Source of the DNA: Planctomycetota bacterium
Lineage (GTDB): Bacteria; Planctomycetota; Planctomycetia; Pirellulales; Pirellulaceae
Direction of reading: 5' to 3'
DNA length: 15,911 nucleotides
Assembly: GCA_026692885.1 (NCBI GenBank)
Contig: JAPLNJ010000389.1
Coordinates: 1 to 15,911 of the forward strand
Positions 12,794-15,911 of the stretch are shown in pieces (the first letter of the stretch is position 1; each line of letters starts with the position of its first letter). The translations under genes were made by a program, and so were the position numbers. The notes below the pieces were generated by a model. That model had not been told where the DNA came from, did no database searches, and saw nothing but the letters and a program-made list of their open reading frames with translations.

Positions 12794-14602
12794 ATGGCAA
12801 AGAAGCAGAAACGCGCTGACGGAACCGTTGGCGACAAGCCATCGCAGCAGCCCCCCCAGGTTCCGGCTGATACGCCCGCTGCGGAGACGACCGCCGTCGC
12901 CGCTCGAGAATCTGGCCCCAAACCAAGCCCGGCTGAGCAGACCAGCCGGTCTACGCCGGATCGGATTGCGCCGGACGGCGCACGGCAGCCCGATTTCCCC
13001 ATCGTCGGCAGCGGCGCGTCGGCCGGGGGGCTGACCGTGACGCCCCCTCGTGACGAACGCGGGCGGCCGATTGGCGTGGCCTCTTCGGAACGGGACATCA
13101 GCCAAAGCCAGTGTGTCGCACAGGCCTTGTGGGAGAGCGAGGTTAAGTACCGGACGCTGTTCGAGCAAGCGGCGGATGCGGTGGTTGTGTTTGACCCTCG
13201 GACACTCACCATCTTGGACTTCAACGATGAAGCCTGCCGGCGCCTGGGTTATACTCGTGAGGAGTTCGCCCAGCTCGAAATCTCTGATTTTGAGGTGCTG
13301 GAATCCGCCGAAGAAGTGAAACAGCACAGCCAGAGCGTCACCATCAATGGCACCGCGGTCTTTGAAACGCAGCACCGCACCAAGAGCGGCACCGTGCTGG
13401 ACATCGAGATTCGAGCCAAAGCCATTTGTGTCGGTCAGCAAGTTCTGATTCAGGGCGTCTGGCGCGACATCACGGATTGCAAGCGGATCGCGGAGGCGTT
13501 GGCCACCTTGAATCAGACCCTGGAACAGAAGGTGGCCGAGCGCACCCAGGCACTGCGGGACAGCGAGGAGCGGCTGCAGGCGATCGTCAGCACCGCGGCG
13601 GATGCCATCATCACGATCGACGAACAAGGTTTGATCATCAACTTCAGCTCGGCCGCGGAACGCATGTTCGGCTATCGGGCCGAAGAGGTGCTCGGTCAGA
13701 ATGTGAAGGTGCTGATGCCGGAGCCGCAGGCCGAGCAACATGACGGGTACCTACGCCGCTACTTCCAAATCGAGAAGCCGCACCTCATCGGTACTCGCCG
13801 CGAGGTGATCGGCAGACGCAAGAACAACGCCGCGTTTCCCGGCGAACTGGTGGTCAGCGAGCTGCACAATGGCCAGCGTCTGTTTGTCGCGATCTTGCGC
13901 GACATCTCGGATCGCAAGGATTTGCAGGCGGAACTGCTCCGTTCCGTGGAAGACGAACAACGCCGCATTGGCCAGGAGTTGCACGACGATGTGCAGCAGC
14001 AAATGACTGGGTTAGGCCTCATCGCGCAGAGCCTGGCCGAATCGCTCGCGTCCCCGCCGGAGGGGCCGGCCAGTCTACGGAATCTCCAAAACCTCGCCAC
14101 CCGCGTCGCCAAGGGCATCGGCGAAGCGAACCGACATATTCACCTCTTGTCGCGGGGTCTGATTCCTGTGGAAGTGGACGCCCACGGTCTCCAAGCGGCG
14201 CTGCAGGAACTGGCGTCGCGGGCCTGCCACATGGTCCCCGTCACCTGCCGCTTCGAACAGGAACCGTCCGTCCAGGTGGCTGACAGCTTCGTGGCCACCC
14301 ACCTCTATCGGATCGCGCAGGAATCGCTCAACAACGCCTTGAAGCACTCCGGCGCGGACCGAATCGAGATCAGCCTCCGGGAGGCTCACGGCGTGCTGAC
14401 CTTGGAGGTGCTTGACAACGGCGCTGGCATCGAACAACAATCTGGCTCAACTGTCGCGGTTGAGGGGAGAGGCTTACGGATTATGGCCCACCGCGCCAGC
14501 TTGATTGGCGCCAAACTTTACGTCGGGCGGGCCGAGCGCGGCGGCACGGTGGTGAGGTGTGTCCTCGAGAAATTGCGGAAGACGAAGAAGGATGAGCGCT
14601 GA
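12794..14602 (+). CDS. PAS-PAS sensor histidine kinase, second PAS FixL-like
   Basis: 602 residues; the ATG follows a GGAAGGAAGGG ribosome site. There is no membrane helix, so it is cytoplasmic. Residues 1-60 are a charged, Pro/Ala-rich linker. DFPIVGSGASAGG (67-79) is the opening of a CheB methylesterase domain and breaks directly into RDERGRPIGVASSERDIS (86-103), the tail of a PAS domain. PAS 1 spans about 116-230, then a coiled coil (231-257). PAS 2 (258-377) is closely FixL-like: HDGYLRRY and PHLIGTRREV supply His316, Arg322, His330 and Arg336 at the positions of the FixL haem ligand His, two further pocket residues and the distal Arg. The kinase core is HisKA_3 type, with His397 in GQELHDD, an N box around 505-520, DNGAG (541) and GRGL (558). 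The response regulator overlaps its 3' end, so the two form a coupled pair. Confidence 0.92.
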   Translation: MAKKQKRADGTVGDKPSQQPPQVPADTPAAETTAVAARESGPKPSPAEQTSRSTPDRIAPDGARQPDFPIVGSGASAGGLTVTPPRDERGRPIGVASSERDISQSQCVAQALWESEVKYRTLFEQAADAVVVFDPRTLTILDFNDEACRRLGYTREEFAQLEISDFEVLESAEEVKQHSQSVTINGTAVFETQHRTKSGTVLDIEIRAKAICVGQQVLIQGVWRDITDCKRIAEALATLNQTLEQKVAERTQALRDSEERLQAIVSTAADAIITIDEQGLIINFSSAAERMFGYRAEEVLGQNVKVLMPEPQAEQHDGYLRRYFQIEKPHLIGTRREVIGRRKNNAAFPGELVVSELHNGQRLFVAILRDISDRKDLQAELLRSVEDEQRRIGQELHDDVQQQMTGLGLIAQSLAESLASPPEGPASLRNLQNLATRVAKGIGEANRHIHLLSRGLIPVEVDAHGLQAALQELASRACHMVPVTCRFEQEPSVQVADSFVATHLYRIAQESLNNALKHSGADRIEISLREAHGVLTLEVLDNGAGIEQQSGSTVAVEGRGLRIMAHRASLIGAKLYVGRAERGGTVVRCVLEKLRKTKKDER

Positions 14603-15269
14603 ACAGCGAATCCCGAAACCGCGGACCGCCAGGATCCTCATCGTGGACGACCACCCGATGATGCGCGAGGGTCTGTCCGTGCGCATCTCGGCGCAAGCGG
14701 ATATGAGCGTGTGCGGGGAGGCCGACGACGTGGACGAGGCCCTGCGCCAAGTCCGGGACGTGTGCCCGGACCTGGTGATCGTCGATCTTTCGCTGCGGCG
14801 GGGTCATGGGCTGGATTTGATCGAGCGGATCAAGGCCAGCCATCCTGCAGTCAAGATGCTGGTGGTCTCGCAGTTTGAAGAATCGCTGTATGCCCTGCCG
14901 TCGCTACGGGCCGGAGCGATGGGCTACATCAACAAACAGCAATGCCAGGAGAACGTTGTCCAGGCCATCCGCGTGGTGCTTCTCGGCGGACGTTACCTCA
15001 GCCCGGAGATGACCGCGCATCTGGTCGCCCGGGCCATTGAGGGCGGTGTGCCCTCCGAGACGGACCCCGTGGAGCGGTTGAGCAACCGCGAACTAGAGGT
15101 CTTCCAATTGATCGGTCAAGGAGCGACCACCTCCTCTGTCGCGCGGCAATTGCACGTGAGCATCCATACAATCGAGAGCCACCGTGAGAAGCTCCGCCAC
15201 AAACTGGGCCTGAAAAACGGAGCCGAATTGACGCGGTACGCGATCCACTGGGTCCTGCAGAAGGGTTAA
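14592..15269 (+). CDS. NarL/FixJ-type response regulator
   Basis: 225 residues from the ATG at 14592, preceded by GGAAGACGAAGAAGG and overlapping the kinase stop by 11 bases; an in-frame start at 14559 would only add a basic stretch inside the kinase gene. The receiver (about 13-130) has Asp19-Asp20, phospho-acceptor Asp65 (VDLSLRRGHGLDL), Ser93 and Lys115 (YINKQQ). A LuxR/GerE helix-turn-helix follows (about 157-222; LSNRELEVFQLIGQGATTS and SIHTIESHREKLRHKLGL). It is a complete DNA-binding regulator, almost certainly phosphorylated by the adjacent kinase. Its targets are not evident; no regulator binding site could be identified. Confidence 0.93.
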   Translation: MSAEQRIPKPRTARILIVDDHPMMREGLSVRISAQADMSVCGEADDVDEALRQVRDVCPDLVIVDLSLRRGHGLDLIERIKASHPAVKMLVVSQFEESLYALPSLRAGAMGYINKQQCQENVVQAIRVVLLGGRYLSPEMTAHLVARAIEGGVPSETDPVERLSNRELEVFQLIGQGATTSSVARQLHVSIHTIESHREKLRHKLGLKNGAELTRYAIHWVLQKG

Positions 15270-15284
15270 TCGCCGATTCAGAAA

Positions 15285-15311
15285 CCGACCCATGTAGGTC
15301 GGGATTCCCGA
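15285..15311 (+). terminator. Weak hairpins after the regulator gene
   Basis: CCGACC-CATGTA-GGTCGG (15285-15302) overlaps a second short hairpin, TCGGG-ATT-CCCGA, just after it. They fill the 55-base gap between the converging regulator and BON genes. No U-run follows, so intrinsic termination is uncertain. Confidence 0.3.
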
Positions 15312-15324
15312 GACCGACGCCGGT

Positions 15325-15627
15325 TCATGACGAGGCTTGCCGCGTGCAGACCTCCACCTTATTCAGGATCATCTCCGCACCCTCGACCCCGCGCACCAGT
15401 TCTTGGGCGACTTGCTTGAGATAGTACGAGGGGACGTGACCGCGGAGCACTAACACACCCTCATGGGATTCGCACGACACACGCCGCAAGGCGGGGTAAC
15501 CGCTCTTCCGGAGACGGCCTGCTACTCGTGCTACAAGATCGCCGTCGAGCTCTGTGCTCCGGCTGCTCGGCCGCAGGCCGCGGGCCGACGACATCTTCCC
15601 TTCCTTAATCGCTGTGGCTTCGCTCAT
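15325..15627 (-). CDS. Small BON-domain protein
   Basis: About 100 residues. The ATG at 15627 is preferred because GGAGG lies 9 bases upstream; another in-frame ATG at 15636 directly abuts that site. A polar, Arg/Ser-rich N-terminus (about 1-30) leads into one BON domain (about 31-95), with the pattern GVLVLRGHVPSYYLKQVAQELVRGVEGAEMILNKVEV carried across it, including the G-V-L-x-L-x-G-x-V core. BON domains bind phospholipid or membrane-associated ligands, and in planctomycetes small BON proteins are frequent. No signal peptide is apparent, so it is probably cytoplasmic or peripheral to the membrane. It converges with the regulator gene and is not part of that operon. Confidence 0.8.
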   Translation of the reverse strand: MSEATAIKEGKMSSARGLRPSSRSTELDGDLVARVAGRLRKSGYPALRRVSCESHEGVLVLRGHVPSYYLKQVAQELVRGVEGAEMILNKVEVCTRQASS

Positions 15628-15636
15628 CTGTCCCAT

Positions 15637-15872
15637 CCTCCATCAAACGAGTCCGGTTCCTCCATCGTCTTTGATCTCGACAGAACTGCGTTTGCTCATC
15701 GACCCTCCCCTCTCCCCTCTGGCACACGAGTCCCGGGGTGAGGGGCGCAAAATTGGGGAGTCGGGCGTCAAACGGATGGTCCTGTTTTCGTTCCGCCCCC
15801 ATCCGGGCTTGCCCCGGTGGAGCGAGGTTTCTGGACTACTCCACGGGTCCGCGACCGCCTCACTTCTTCCGC
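15637..15872. other. Intergenic stretch without a supported gene
   Basis: This region upstream of the BON gene has low-complexity CCCTCTCCCC-type tracts (15708-15745) that resemble common planctomycete intergenic repeats. The short open frames here have no ribosome site or family match. The promoter for the BON gene is presumably here, but I cannot place it. Confidence 0.5.
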
Positions 15873-15911
15873 CGCCTCCCGCCCGCCGCCGGAGGCGGCG
15901 GGCGGGAGGCG
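15873..15911. repeat. Perfect GC-only palindrome at the window edge
   Basis: The arms at 15873-15890 and 15894-15911 are perfect 18-base complements (CGCCTCCCGCCCGCCGCC and its complement) around a GGA loop. The structure reaches the last base of the window and may continue beyond it. Confidence 0.85.

Noticed and set aside
12770..13741. 323-codon minus-strand frame over the kinase gene
   Set aside because: The plus strand encodes clear PAS domains; this frame is their mirror.

Overview
The window looks like chromosomal DNA of a planctomycete, probably of the Pirellulales type. The assignment is an inference. It rests on GC-rich DNA with moderate gene density, a DUF1573 protein beside a UshA-like multihaem lipoprotein, a membrane O-antigen-ligase/TPR fusion, a two-helix membrane protein and secreted orphans of planctomycete character, and above all many interspersed palindromic repeats of several families in the gaps and inside genes. 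No tRNA, rRNA, CRISPR array, transposase or prophage gene was seen.

Layout. Bases 1-770 hold no credible gene and are built almost entirely of nested palindromes; 771-1168 hold nothing recognisable. From 7096 down to 1169 a minus-strand series reads cupin, O-antigen ligase-like polymerase with C-terminal TPRs, DUF1573 protein, then a lipoprotein that fuses a degenerate 5'-nucleotidase-like domain to four CxxCH haem sites. A strong intrinsic terminator (7131-7169) separates this from a secreted orphan (8194-7217). After two palindromic compound repeats comes a plus-strand Tat-exported metallophosphoesterase (8656-9633). It converges, across another palindrome, on a two-gene minus-strand pair of small membrane-anchored proteins (10731-9804).

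The right third is a signalling block. On the minus strand lie a broken HPr-like phosphocarrier gene and a PAS/SpoIIE (RsbU-type) phosphatase. A 33-bp perfect inverted repeat lies between the HPr remnant and, on the plus strand, a PAS-PAS histidine kinase translationally coupled to a NarL/FixJ-type response regulator. A convergent small BON-domain protein follows. The second PAS domain of the kinase keeps the FixL residues equivalent to the haem-ligand His and its distal Arg, so the pair may be an oxygen or redox sensor.

Two themes deserve attention. (1) Palindromic repeats have entered reading frames without breaking them: in the O-antigen ligase linker, where the same repeat family also fills the adjacent intergenic gap, and in the phosphoesterase export region, where the repeat lies between two copies of a 42-bp sequence. 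(2) Three neighbouring signalling genes carry relics of lost parts: the phosphatase begins with the first strand of a receiver domain, the kinase begins with the first strand of a CheB methylesterase domain joined to the tail of a PAS domain, and the HPr gene keeps only its C-terminal half.
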